Shown here piece by piece: positions 1-12,094 of a stretch of DNA of 64,000 bases. The first letter of the stretch is position 1; every line of letters begins with the position of its first letter. The stretch comes from Fratercula arctica (taxonomy: Eukaryota; Chordata; Aves; Charadriiformes; Alcidae): positions 79,246,159 through 79,310,158 of the forward strand of contig CANTUZ010000004.1 of NCBI GenBank assembly GCA_947846985.1, written 5' to 3'. The notes under the pieces were generated by a model. The model was not told where the DNA came from. It ran no database searches and saw only the letters and a list, made by a program, of their open reading frames with translations. The position numbers and the translations under genes were made by a program.

Positions 1-1800
1 GAGACCGCTCTAAGGACTATTTGGCTTTTGTTTGCTAATAGTGCTGTTATTGTTCTGCAGTTCCCGCGCTACAAGAGAATGAGAAAATGAAGCGGAGAGC
101 ATCTTAGCTTTGATCACTTTTCCTCTTCCCCACCTAGAACCCTGCACTTTGGGGGCAGGTGATCCACTGGCTAGAAGAGGGGCAGTTTGTAGGAACAGCC
201 TTTTCCTCGCCTGACCACAGTTAGTTTTCAATATATCTCGGGCAGATGATGGGCAGGACTTTTGCACTCTACAAACTAGTGCAGACTTTGCCCTTTCTTC
301 TTACCTCCCAGACAACGCCCTTCTAATCCTGAAGGTGGAGGCCGTAACTCCACCACTGTTTCATTCCCAGCACAAGAAAACACTTTGAGCCTACCCATTC
401 CCTTAATTAGTGTGTAGCCTTCAGCAAAGCTGAGTAGCAGCATTTCATGCATTTTTGGAGAAAATATGAACAATTACTGTAAATTAACATCATGTAACGC
501 CTCCATGACCAAAGTGTTACATGTATTGGTGTTTTGAAGGTGTTTTGAAGAAGCTCACAGTACTATATAACATGCTTGCTATAACTGAAGCAGAAAGAGT
601 TCCTCGACCTCCCATTATTGCCTTTAAGTTGTCAGTAGAATTGGGTTAGCCAACTTGTCTTACTGAAGAAGTACCCCGAAAAATGTTTCAAGTCTAAGGC
701 GTAATCTTTCTTGATACTGACACAAAGTGCACCGCACTTACCCATCCTGGCCAAGTGGATAGTTTTTTGGACTCTGCCTTGGCTTACTGGACAGTAAAAT
801 CCGGAGCAAATGGTTTTGCAAGGAAATTGCTATAAAAAGACCAGGAACTGTGTAACACAAATGAATCATACTATTGAAATTGAATTGATATCTGTTCATT
901 AGATCTGGCAATGAGTGATCAGCACAGTTTTGTAGAAGATTAATTTCCATTTAATATCTTCATTTCAGTAAAAACTTCAAAGCAATGTAATTTTTCCTGA
1001 AGAAAATAACAATGTAATAACTTACGGTTCGCTTGAATCTAAATCAGGATTATTATTATTTTTTTTCCCAGTGGTTGAATGAAAATTTTGCAGATGATGT
1101 CTGCATTAACACTGCAGTAGTTTGGGGAATCCAGGTCAGGAACCTTTTAACTTTGTGCACCCTCATTGTCAAGCAGATTCCAAGAACATCAGTTTTCTCT
1201 GTCTAACTTTCTTGGGGAGTTCAACCCCAACACACTTTTAGCCCTCAATTCTCACAAGATCTAGTCCCTCTAAACTATAACATTCAGTGGCCACCAGATT
1301 TTTTTTTTTTTTTTTGTCCCAGAAAGAAAGGAGAAGCAACTTTCTGTTATATATTTCTGCTTATTTCATAGAAAAGTTGTCTGTGCAGAAGAACATCCAG
1401 TTTCCATTCTATCTGCCTTTAGCCAGGCAGAGTTCAAAATAAATCTTCTGCATTTGAGATTTCCCCAAAATACCTGGCTCTCTGCAGCTCAGGCTAGGAG
1501 GGGAATGGAAAATTGGCACATTACTTTCTCAGTGTTTCTTGTGAACATATTTCTATGGTACAGAAGAGAGATTTCAGGTACAGACAGCATTTACAGGCAG
1601 GACCATAGCTTTTAGCTGTGTGGTCTGTGTTCTGATCCCTGCCCCTGGGAAATTTCTGTCATTATTGTGAAAAACCATCAGATATGATGTTATGCTACAT
1701 CAGCACAGTATATAACAGCTATTAATTGATTTATTTTTCTGAAAATTCTATGTAGAGATACCATCGCTATCTTGTTTTCACAGAAGAGTGAGGTTAATTT

Positions 1801-1888
1801 AAAAAAAAAACAAAACAAAACAAAACAAACAACAACAACAAAAAACAAACACAGAAAAAATGAACCACACAAAACAACCAAAAAAACC
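1801..1888. repeat. A-rich simple repeat, (CAAAA)n / (CAA)n
   Basis: A run of A10 passes into CAAAA and CAAC units and then degenerates. T is almost absent. It is one of at least four similar islands in the window (7281, 12009, 30094) and is not attached to a recognisable retroelement. Confidence 0.9.
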
Positions 1889-3298
1889 CTTTCATTAATG
1901 TGGAATACTTGGTTTATGACATAAGTAGCCAGAGTCTTCAGAATGGTTAAGGTCTCCTGTACCAATGTGTCACATTTGGCACTTAAATAATGAAGAATAC
2001 ATAAACGCTGAGAAAAAAATATGTTACTATCATGTCATTGTACCCAGCATCACCAAGGCAAGTTTTTGAAAACCCAGTTGGAGGAAAAAGTCAAAGCCTG
2101 TTGCGTGTGACTTCCCAGCAAAATTGTTGGGAACTTTGCCCTCAATATCAACAAAGACAAAATGCCATTGATTTTTCCCAGGATGGGATCTATAGATCTG
2201 AATATAAAACATCATGAGATGCAGACCTTTTGTAAATCCAGGGTAGACTGCCTGTGAGATTGCCACTATTTTCCTGTGACAAAGATCTCACTGAAATTTG
2301 GAAAAATTCCTTTATATTTCGCCAGTTATTAATGTGGCATACCGTCCCTCTTCATCCACACTGCAGGAAGAATTAAGATTGTGTTGTGAGCAATGGCTTC
2401 AGTCTTTAAAGTAAGCCTGAATGTCAAAGTCAATTAATTTAATTTTTTTTTAAATTGAAATTGATACAAATTATTACTTTTTCCAGCACAGAATACATTA
2501 CAAGTAACTCTAGTCTCTAGGCAAATATTTCTTATATATCAGGAACAGTTAGTATCCTGAAGAAATTTCCCTTAATTTTTGTAAGGCGATACGTGCAGTA
2601 CCCTCAACCTAACCTCTTCTTTTCAGCTTGGCTTTGTCGGAAAGAATTATTGACATTCTTGGAGACTGGCAATATTCACAGAATATACAGTGGTGTTTAC
2701 TTTAAAAAATGAAACTGTTCAATCAAAGAAGGTAGACAGTTAGGACTTTCATCTAAGCCAAAGTCATCTCAATGGGAACTTTCCTGCCGTGCAATGCTCC
2801 ATATTCGAAATTGTTACCATGCTGTGCCTGTCTTCTTATTTTTAGGTAACAGATGCAGCTCATTGCTTGGAATACAATTTACGGATTTTTATAATAGAGG
2901 TATGAATTATTAATCTGCCTTTCAGTTGTAACTTTTTGTGTATTGTAGCTTAGTAAATAATGATCAGGAAGAAATCAACAAGCACGCTATGGTATGTTTC
3001 CTAAAATCAAACAGGTATGAGAAGAGAGTTAACGGAGGTAGAGCCTAGCAGACTGTAGGCTTAGTGACCACAGTAAAAATACATATTTGCTGACTCTTAG
3101 GAGCAAGGTAATCTGCTGAAAAAAAAAAAAATATATTCAGTCTGAAAACCTTCAGTATCTCTAGAAGAGTCGGCAACATTCAAGCAGTGTGTAACACAAT
3201 TCTTATGTAGTGTTTCACACAAAAACAAATTGAAACCATGCCCTTATAACCATTTGAATAGACCTCATTGTCAAAGATTTAAAATTCTATATAGTTTT

Positions 3299-3325
3299 TA
3301 TATACATATATATATACGCATATAT
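3299..3325. repeat. Alternating purine-pyrimidine tract (TA-rich)
   Basis: Twenty-seven bases alternate pyrimidine and purine without a break, mostly TA steps with one ACGCA step. Such DNA melts or extrudes easily; no function is implied. Confidence 0.8.
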
Positions 3326-3703
3326 TTGTAAGGCCGTCAAAAGATAAAAAGATCTGAATTTTGAAGAACTTCAAATTAATTTTGCATTGTTTTCAGTCAA
3401 CATCATTTTTATGGAATATCACATGCTATCATTATTTTTTATTTTTCTGAACTGATGAAAAATTATCAACTTAAGACCTCCTCCGAGTTCCAGTTGAAAT
3501 AAACACAACGGTCCGCATTAACTTCAACAGACTTTGACTCAAACCTTGACAAAGCAAAAGGAGATTCCAAGTCTTCCTAAAATTTTTATCATGAACTTGT
3601 ATAAATTGAAATTTTGCTAATTTATCAGTATTACCTAAATATTGTTAGATAGGATTGTTGGAAACTCTGAAAGACTGCTGTTCCTTAGTGTTGTACATGC
3701 ACC

Positions 3704-3723
3704 CACGTGCATGCACATGTGCA
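3704..3723. repeat. Alternating purine-pyrimidine tract (CA/TG-rich)
   Basis: Twenty bases of perfect pyrimidine-purine alternation, rich in CA, TG and CG steps and close to self-complementary. This composition favours Z-DNA or a small hairpin (general knowledge); no protein site is claimed. Confidence 0.7.
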
Positions 3724-4949
3724 AATAGTGTAGTTTGTCGATGCAAGAACACCATAAGAGGAAGAACTCCTTCATAATGTGAAGTCATTAATAATATGTC
3801 ATTAAAGCTATTCTGAAAATTTAAAAAAAAAGAAAGAAGAAAGCCCTAAACATTTTTTTTTTTTTTTTTTTAAAGAAAAGGACCTTGGAATATATGACAA
3901 AGAAATAAAATTGGGTTTGCTTGATGCCACAGGTCAATGACAAAAACAAGGAGATGAAAGAAACATAGACTTTTCAGAGATTTTCTCTAAGCATCTTTGG
4001 CTTTACTATAAAATAAAGATAGTTGGCTATGTTTTTTCATCTAACATAATTTTAGCTAATATAGCTTAAGGCTAATGTTTGCTTTCCATTCCATACCACT
4101 TCAGACTCCAGAATTCACCATGGTGTTGTCTTGTCATTTGAAATACGTTTTGTATTTTCCTTTAATCTTTTCCATTGTCTGTAATGGGTAAGATCAAAAT
4201 AACAAACAAATAAAAATTTTAATTGACCTCACTCTGAATGGAAGCAAAGTACTTGTCCCGCTAGTTTAATTGTTGAGCAGATAATCAGTACTTTTTTATA
4301 TTCTATAGAATTCTATATCCTTTAATAATCTCTTAGCACATAGTAACATTATCATTTTGTGGTATTTTTATAGACTGTGATATTAACATAGGCTGATATG
4401 TATTGCATCTTTTGTGCAATTAAATGAGCTCAGCTCTAAAGCATAGTGTTCTTACTTTACTAGACAACATTTTTATAGAGGTCATGGTCAAAATTTTAAA
4501 AAGTTGACCACTGGGCTCAATTTTATGCTGGTTTCCTACTGAGATTAGCTGGTGACCAATGAATTCATTTTCAATTCTGCTGTATACCTAACACCATGTG
4601 GGAATCAAAGTCATGATGAAATTAGCAGAATTGCTGCATTCAACTGAGTCTTATTGAAGCCAGGTTTTCAACAGATATGGAAAAAATTTATAAACTCAAG
4701 ATTTCCACATCAACAGGACAAGAGTAATCCTGGTGACTAGATATAGCTAAGAACTATATTCAACTACATATTTATAAATTACGGCTTATAAGATTTTGCA
4801 TATAAAACACTAAGCAGAAGTGGCACTGCAGCCCTGTCTTTTTGCTAGTCTTACATTACTGGTATTGTTCAAAAGGTAAGATTTTTTTGAATGACCCTGA
4901 AAATATCCGGTATTTAGAGAACTTAAGCTCATACGTATCCCAATAGCAA

Positions 4950-5011
4950 ATGAATACCCGTTCTTAGAATTCTGTCTTCAATGAATACCTGCTCTTAGAA
5001 TTCTGTCTTCA
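4950..5011. repeat. Tandem duplication of a 31-bp unit
   Basis: The unit at 4950-4980 is repeated directly at 4981-5011 with two substitutions, at unit positions 10 and 12. Both copies lie in otherwise unique sequence. The duplication is simple and old enough to have gained two changes. Confidence 0.95.
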
Positions 5012-5713
5012 GGCAAGGACCTTTCAAAGCTGTTTTGCATTTTATTCATTTCACACCAAATGCATCTGATAATCTTTTCTATTATTTGGGGTTAGGAGTG
5101 CTTGAATACTCCTGTAAGTTTAGAATTTAGATGTGTATGCACGAGCTTGAGCGCAAACTTTGCATACAATCCCCTCAGGGCATTGGTATGAATTTCAGCG
5201 TGTTAGGTAGGTTCAGAGCAAGGTATGGATTTTCTGCGTGACACTTTCCTACTTCCTCTTGCAAATCTTTACCGGCAAATTTGACACCCTCATTAAGCAC
5301 TAACAGTAGCAAACTGTGGATATAGAAGGAACCTACTGAATTTAATGACCACAGCAGAAGACACTCTGAAATCCTTGAAATTCTTTCTTCCATACTTGCT
5401 GTTTTCCGGAGTTGGCATCAGCGTAGGGTTTGCTCTCAGGAGAGGATGGTCCCACCTTCTTCAACAGTTGCAGAGCCATGAAGTATAGCAGCTCTCTGCC
5501 CTCACCAGTTTCCTCTGGCAGGTTGTACCACCTGCTTTATCATAAATGACATGGAGTCTCAGCAGAGCTGCCCCTTTCAGCTCTCTGAACTGGAAGACTC
5601 TCTTTCTGCAAGAGCTATCCACAGCCGCCACTCGAATCTTCTGCTGGCCACTGTCCGAAGTTTGTTTTGTGGCCATGAAGTGCCATAAAATAGATGTAAT
5701 GAATAATAATAAC

Positions 5714-5990
5714 TCGCAGGGCTTCTCTGTTTATTCACAAACAGGCATTGCTTTCACGCGGATGCCACAAGCAGTTTGAGGGTCTGAGTAGAAGAAAGAC
5801 GCCAGACTGTCCTTCATGCCATGGAACCAGCTCCTCCCTGGGCTGTTGAGGATCCCGTCAGCAGTGCCCGTATGCTGAAGTTTCAATTTTGAGCTGGCTT
5901 CGCTTAAAAAACGACAGCAAGCAGCTGCAGCAGCCATGGAGACTTCCTTCTCATAAAGCATCACCTTCACAAGATCACGAAAACACGCTG
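5714..5990. other. CpG-enriched patch
   Basis: About ten CpG dinucleotides fall in 277 bp, well above the surrounding AT-rich DNA. Short ORFs overlap on both strands (for example minus 5731-5970) but none is recognisable. It could be an unmethylated regulatory stretch or an exon of an unknown transcript; the sequence alone does not decide. Confidence 0.35.
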
Positions 5991-6197
5991 AAAATACTGC
6001 AGCATCTTTTTTTTTTATTATTATTATTTTTTTATTTTTCCTGGCTTTGTGTGTTTCAATGAAGTTTAGTACCTGTCATGAAACACAGAAATTCCTAAAC
6101 ACATGGAAGAGCCCTAAGACCTTTCTAATCAAAATCTAATAGTTACCGTCAGCTCAGAAAGAGAGGTCTACGATTTATCTATTGATCCACCAGCATT

Positions 6198-6218
6198 AAA
6201 ATAAATAAATAAATAAAT
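6198..6218. repeat. (AAAT)5 microsatellite
   Basis: Five tandem AAAT units, uninterrupted. Confidence 0.95.
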
Positions 6219-6900
6219 AGTTTCCTTAATAATCTCCTTCATTGGAATCGTTACCCTTAGCCTCATCAAGATTCTCTGCAAGACTGTGGGGCTTTGCACA
6301 GGGATGTGGCAACAATAGCTCCCCAACTAGGCATCTCATTAAAAAAATATGTGAAACATAAACAAAAATGGTATTAAAAGCTACAATGAAAATGGTATAA
6401 AACAAGGCGGAGAAGCTCCTAATTACTAGTACTTTCAATGGACTGCAGATGGAGGGAGCAGCAGCCTGCGCTGGTGATGCATAGCTGCTCTGTTCCTCCC
6501 CTTCCCTCTGAGAAAAACTTCGCTCTCAGAATGAATACACCAGGCAATGCGGTACCTACCAAATATTGCTTTTTCAGACCAGCTTTTTTCCCTTTCTTAA
6601 TTGTCCACAATATTTCACCTATCAATACCCTGAATTTCCTCAGAGATAAAAAAGAAACAAGCTAGACAGTATCCTCCCCCCTCCCACAGTAAAAATAGTA
6701 ACCGCACTCTGCCATTAGAGCAACCAGAGCCCGATTTATTCATTTCACACTCGGCTTCTGGAGGAGACTGGTTTGTTTCTGTCCCTGGAGGAAGCGCCTG
6801 GTATGAGGTTTGAAACGTCAGGGATAATTAAGACAAACTGTGCTTTTTTACCCCAACAAAGGAAATATATCTCTTAAAATAACTCCCTACTGAAAATCTC

Positions 6901-7132
6901 CGAACAAAAAAGCAGCCCAGCGCTGTTGAGGCGGCTTACAACGCTAAATCAATTGTCAGCATTAGGGGGGCTCTGAACTCAGAGCATCTTACAGTTTCAT
7001 CGCGATCCAGCAGCCACCGTGCTACCAGCAGGTACCAGTACAGATTGGACGCCGAATAGTCAGGTACGGGGATCAAATACGAAGACGTACAGCAAAGATG
7101 TTTATGTCTCAGAAAATGAAGGCGTAATTACT
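6901..7132. other. CpG-enriched patch
   Basis: Thirteen CpG dinucleotides in about 230 bp, including a CGCG, in non-repetitive sequence of moderate GC. No reading frame is convincing. This is the densest CpG stretch in the first 8 kb and a candidate regulatory element by composition only. Confidence 0.4.
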
Positions 7133-7280
7133 GCCAGGCCAAGGTTTAGAGCTCAGAGGCATTCCATATCGTTTCTCATTTAGCCATTTTGGTGTCAGCA
7201 GGCTTTAAGCAGTGCTGGAGTTCATGTCCACTTAAGGATTGTGCAAATTACTCTCTGGTACTCAGCTGGTTCCCTGCTCC

Positions 7281-7413
7281 ACCACCAAAAAACAAAAAAA
7301 AAACAAAAAAAACCCCCCAAAAAACAACAACAACAACAAAAACAAACAAACAAACAAAAAAACCCAAACCAAACCAAAACAAAACAAAAAACCATAAAAA
7401 CAAAACCCAAACA
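7281..7413. repeat. A-rich simple repeat, (CAA)n / (CAAA)n / (CCAAA)n
   Basis: About 130 bp of almost pure A and C: A-runs, five CAA units, CAAA units, then CCAAA and CAAAA units. The ORFs that cross it on both strands (poly-Lys/Gln/Asn forward, poly-Phe/Leu/Cys reverse) are composition artefacts. Confidence 0.95.
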
Positions 7414-8283
7414 TCTCGAAGAAACACTGAGCAAAATTCTCTGCCAAAGTGAAGTGGTACCAGACCTTGACTTCACATCTGTCCATCAAGTTTTAAGACA
7501 GGAGGATGTTTTTCCTTATTAATCCATCTTCACGACACCGAACAAGCTCAAACATCTAACTTTTAAAAAAAAAAAAAAAAAAAACAAACGTTCCCATCAC
7601 GCTGGGTGATTGTGTTGGCTTGAGTTTCAACCTGGCAGTGCTCATCCAGTGACAATAAACAGGTTCTGGGTTCTGTAGTCTTGGAATTAACAGTGCGATG
7701 TTAATCCCCTTACAAAGCTTTCCTCAGTACAAACACTATTTGCCTCTAGTTTTGTGGGTACTTTTTCTTAATTCATAAACATTTTCTGGAACCAATAGGT
7801 TATGTTTACTTTTTTTTTATATGTTTTAGACTTTTTTTTTAAATAATTGTCACAATCAAGAGTTTTTCTTGCTCTAACACCTTTTCTTTTGGGCTAGTGC
7901 TACTGAGTCTGAATAAGGCATAAAGACACATTGATGATGAAGAGACAGTGTTTTTTTAAAACAGCTTTTCTGGTGTTATATTTTATATTTTAAATTTTAT
8001 TTTTTTCAACATGGAAAATGTAGCTCAAAAAGTTAGAAAAACAAGCCTGATTTGCAGTCCGTCTTGTGAGAAATATGGCAGAATAGCATGGAATAAAATC
8101 TTACATAGCATATCAAAAACTGTGATTACATGAACAGAAGAATTTGTTCCTCCGTCTAGGAGGTCTGTCTTATCAGCCCACTGCCATGCAAAATGCATGA
8201 AAACCCATGAAAACCGGAAACTTCTGTTAAATTATTTTTGTGAAAGTGTGTTAACGTATTTTGTAATGGGGCTGACATAAAGG

Positions 8284-8410
8284 ACGGTGAGAAGGGTATT
8301 CGTGGTGAACTTGGTCGCTGTCAGACGCTTCCCTCCCGCAGTTCCCATTGCAGCACCCTCCGCGGAGCCAACGAGGGTGACAAGGTTGCCTCTGAGACGG
8401 AGAAACTCCG
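8284..8410. other. Short CpG cluster
   Basis: Ten CpGs in 127 bp, with a CCGCGG core near 8360, in unique DNA. The neighbouring kilobases have far fewer. Possible small regulatory element; no gene is visible next to it. Confidence 0.4.
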
Positions 8411-8949
8411 GGCTCTGAGAGCAGGCATCACAGTAATTGCACTGTGCTCAGGGGCTCACCTAAGAAAGCTGATAGGAAAATGTTAAAAAGCAGTCCAGTC
8501 CCCCTTCAGTTATCCTTTTTCTTTCTTTAAAATACGGATGTTTCTGCTGGGAAAGCTGGTGGTGCTTTTTGATTGTATGGCAGCTCTCCTAAGATGAGGG
8601 GACCAAGGTTCAGTACACTTCCCTAATGTCATTTAGGAAACAGGACAGTCACATGAAAGCAGAATTTCTGAATTCCATTTTGTGCTTCTAGAATCTCTTA
8701 TATCCCCTGCAACCATCCACTGATATACGTGAATAACCTTTGGAGCTGGAACTGGAATGAGGATGCTCTTCCTAAGAGATACAAGACTCTAATTTGTATG
8801 CCATCTTCTCACCCTACATGAGTCTTCAGATATTCCGTGGAAAGCAGAAACACTTCAGGATGAAGATTTTGAGATGTCCCCTACCCCGCACGCCTGAGAA
8901 TACCCTTTGTTTGTAAGGTGGGTGATGTGGCTTGTGTTTCCTTCGAGGG

Positions 8950-9200
8950 GGGAGGAAAGGTGGTGACCAGAGGTAACAGGCACAAACTTGAACATAGGGA
9001 GTCCCACCCTGTGTGAGGGTGGCAGAGCCCTGGCCCAGGCTGCCCAGAGAGGTGGTGGAGTCTCCGTCTCTGGAGACATTCCAAACCCGCCTGGACGCGT
9101 TCCTGTGCCACCTGCTCTGGGTGACCCTGCTCTGGCAGGGGGTGGGACTGGATGATCTCCAGAGGTCCCTTCCAACCCCCACCATCCTGTGATTCTGTGA
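8950..9200 (+). mobile_element. CR1 LINE fragment (3' end)
   Basis: Truncated at its 5' side and reading forward. One forward frame encodes the CR1 ORF2 C-terminal pattern ([18 protein letters not shown], from about 9028). The 3' untranslated tail follows, with the GATGATCTCCAGAGGTCCC block, CCTTCCAACC and two terminal ATTCTGTG-type octamers ending at 9200. The 5' side near 8957 still resembles the upstream ORF2 segment but carries a deletion. CR1 copies are dead on arrival; no activity is implied. Confidence 0.95.
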
Positions 9201-10305
9201 AGAAGTGGGACACTACCACAAAATTATTCTTTCCTTCAGCAGTTGTGTTTTAAGAAAAGAAGGGATCTCTTTGCCTGACATTTGTCTGAGGGCAGACATG
9301 CTCTGAGGACACCAGGTGGAACAGGCTCCTTCTCTGGCAGAGAAACACCCAAATTGGGAATCCTAGTGAAATTTAGACATGTGCTCAGTATCAAACTGTT
9401 CAGTTATGTCAAGCTTTAGGCACTTCAGGCCTTCTCCTAAAATAAAACTGCAGGATATGACTGAAGGTCTAACATAGACATGTCCTTGGACATCAGATCC
9501 CTACAGGATGGCAACTGAATGGGAGTTTTGAGGCATTTTCCATTTAAGAGTCTAACATCACATGAGGTATCTCAGTCTTATCTGGCCCCCAATAGCTTTG
9601 TGCCTGATGTCTCCAATCCTAAAAGTAATCCTAATCCGTGCAAGGGCTGGTATCACAACAGTTTGTTGTGAGGCTAAAGACTGCAAAGCATACCAGTGCC
9701 GTGGTGGGAAGGATTATCTCAGGTAAAGGAATAGTGGTGGGGTCTGAAACTATGTAAGCTCTTCAGGCTTCATAGTATTTACCTACTTTCCTCATCAGAA
9801 GCGTTTTGAAGTCATGTCATGTTTAAGAAATTAAAACCATGACAGCTCTATTAATTCATATTAATGCTTCCCCTTGAAATATATACAAAGCCATTAGCAG
9901 CTATAGCGGCACACCCACGCGTACCGCTGTAGCTGTTCCAGGATGGGCCAGATATCAGAGCGCCGTGGGGGTGGGAAAAGAGGAAAAAAGCACATTAAAT
10001 TTACAAGTGTTTCTTTCATGTCTGACCATACCCATTTTTGTCTGCGTAAGCATCTACAAATGGTGCTGGAAAGAGGAATAATCTGGAATCTTACTCTGCA
10101 TGAAGAATAGCAATATTCATCTAAGATGTGAAGTCTGGCTTTAGTGTTCATGTCAGCGTTAGCAATAAATAACCTTTTCAGCAATATGAGGAAGGAAAGC
10201 ATTAGCGCAGTCCTGGGAATCGTAGGCTGTGGAACCATGTCCACCCCCACCTGCTGAATGCAGCGCAGAGTTGCCAGCTGTGAGTAGAAAGATTTTAAAA
10301 ATACC

Positions 10306-10324
10306 AAAAAAAAAAAAAAAAAAA
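10306..10324. repeat. Poly-A tract (A19)
   Basis: Nineteen consecutive A. No retrogene or SINE body is recognised upstream. Confidence 0.95.
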
Positions 10325-12008
10325 GGCAGGAAAAGAAAGTTGGATACGCAGAAATGCCTTTACAGAAGAAAATCTTTTGTGATGTTTTCTTACATAGAGA
10401 AATGCCTGATGCCAAAACACGAGAGCTCGTGAACAAACAGCATCTTTGGACTGGTTATTTACAAGCATTACCTAAAAACATCATCAAACCTCTACCTGGT
10501 ACTGAGAGAGAGAATACTGATAATGACTTGGTGCAACATCCTCGGGTCACTTGATGATTCTGAGGGAGGAATGGTGGCATTATCCAAGGAAATCAATTAA
10601 TTTGTCTGCTGGAAAGAGAAATTGAAACAACAAAGCTGACAAGGTTTAGGCTTGTATTACAGTAAGGGTGACTGGGAGGAATTAGGAGAACTAGCCATAT
10701 ACAAACAATGTCCGATATTCAAGCTATATAACTGGCCACAGGCTTAAGAACAGAATTGTTTATTTCTGACAGAGAAAGGGAAAAACGATGGCAAAAGAAA
10801 GGACTAATTGACGCATGACGGTACTCAGAATGGCCACGATCCAAGTACTGGGCACATAACATTGCTCTTCAAAGAGCACACCAGGAGGAAAACAGTGATT
10901 CAGATGGAGAGATGTCCCCGTGGGGAAGCCAGCAATTCTTTGAACTTGTCAGACTTACCTTGCAAGCTCCGGAAGGATTCAGATGAAGCTAGGAACGCAC
11001 CAGTGCTTGATGGATAATTCCAGGATACCACTGCGCTCTTTGCCAATGCATATTCTTTAATGTCTTGGCAGCTCGCAATGGCTCTTTCTAGCAAGTCCCG
11101 CTTCATATAGCTCAGCCTTGAAAAATTCTTATGTAAGTTTACCTGCCAAGATACAAAATGCATTCTCTCCGGTATTACCATAACTTTTGAATACAGATTG
11201 TCTGAAGCTGGCACTGGAACAATTTATCCCAGCAGAGAACATTGCCCCAAATTTACTCCATCACAAAAACCTCATTAAAAGTATGTTATGGCTGAAATTA
11301 TCCATCCCTTACCTGAGAATAAATAAGCTATGAAGGTGTTGCCATTATCCTGAAATCAAATATTGTGAATAGAGGACAGCTGGATTTAAGACTAAACTTA
11401 AAACAGCCCGTTGCAATAGATGCAGTTATGACAGCTGAACAATGCTAATTTTGCCATGCAATCATTGTAGAATTTTTAATAAAGTATTTCTGTATTTTGG
11501 GGCTCAAATTACATTAAAATATTTTATTGCCTCATTCTTCTGTACTACATACAATGAGAGGGGTTTTTTTTTACACCAAAATCTTATTGCGTAGAACAAA
11601 ACTGATCAATTTAAATTATGAAAAATCCATCCCTTAAGGCCATTGCTTCAAAACAGTTTGAATATGTCTGTGAAATTTTTTTAAATGCTATCAAATATCA
11701 AGAGTCATTGCATTTCACAAGGTTTTCATACACAGTTCCAGCTCTACCAAAACAGTTGGTCTCCTAAAAGTGTAAAAGTAGGTCTAAGGGCAAAGGTTTG
11801 GTACTTAATGGCCTGCAATTTCTTTTATGTAATGAGGAAAAAGGAACATATGGCTTAGTTCAAAGCCTGATTGTAGTTTAATTGTGTTGATGGTTTTTGT
11901 CTTTTAATCAAGTGAACAAAGAATGAAAAAGTGTATGTATCTTCTGAGGCCAAAGAGAATTCACTGAAAGAGTAGAGGACAACTAAATACTTTGCAGATG
12001 TCACCTAT

Positions 12009-12094
12009 AAAAAAAAACCAAAAAAAACCCCAAAAAACCCAAATCAAACCAAACACACACAAAAAAAAAAAAAAAAAAAAAAAAAGAAACCCAA
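12009..12094. repeat. A-rich simple repeat ending in A25
   Basis: A-runs broken by CC, CCCC and CACACAC pass into a run of 25 A (12061-12085). It is the third A/C-rich island of this type in the window. Confidence 0.95.

Larger units (their letters stand above)
1..8949. other. Non-coding region, no gene recognised
   Basis: No exon, RNA gene or recent CR1 copy was recognised. The stretch is AT-rich and holds homopolymer runs (T17 at 1299-1315, T19 at 3853-3871, A20 at 7565-7584), A-rich simple repeats, a 31-bp tandem duplication at 4950 and three CpG-enriched patches listed separately. Three short minus-strand ORFs between 5175 and 5970 lie in DNA that is a little richer in GC, but their proteins match no family I know and no splice frame links them. 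Confidence 0.6.

Noticed and set aside
5175..5970. Three consecutive minus ORFs considered as exons of one gene
   Set aside because: Frames and splice signals do not join them and no protein family is recognised.
9894..10436. 180-codon minus-strand ORF
   Set aside because: Its N-terminal Phe run comes from the A19 tract at 10306, no domain or splice context is recognisable, and an ORF near this length is not very unlikely by chance in six frames over 64 kb.
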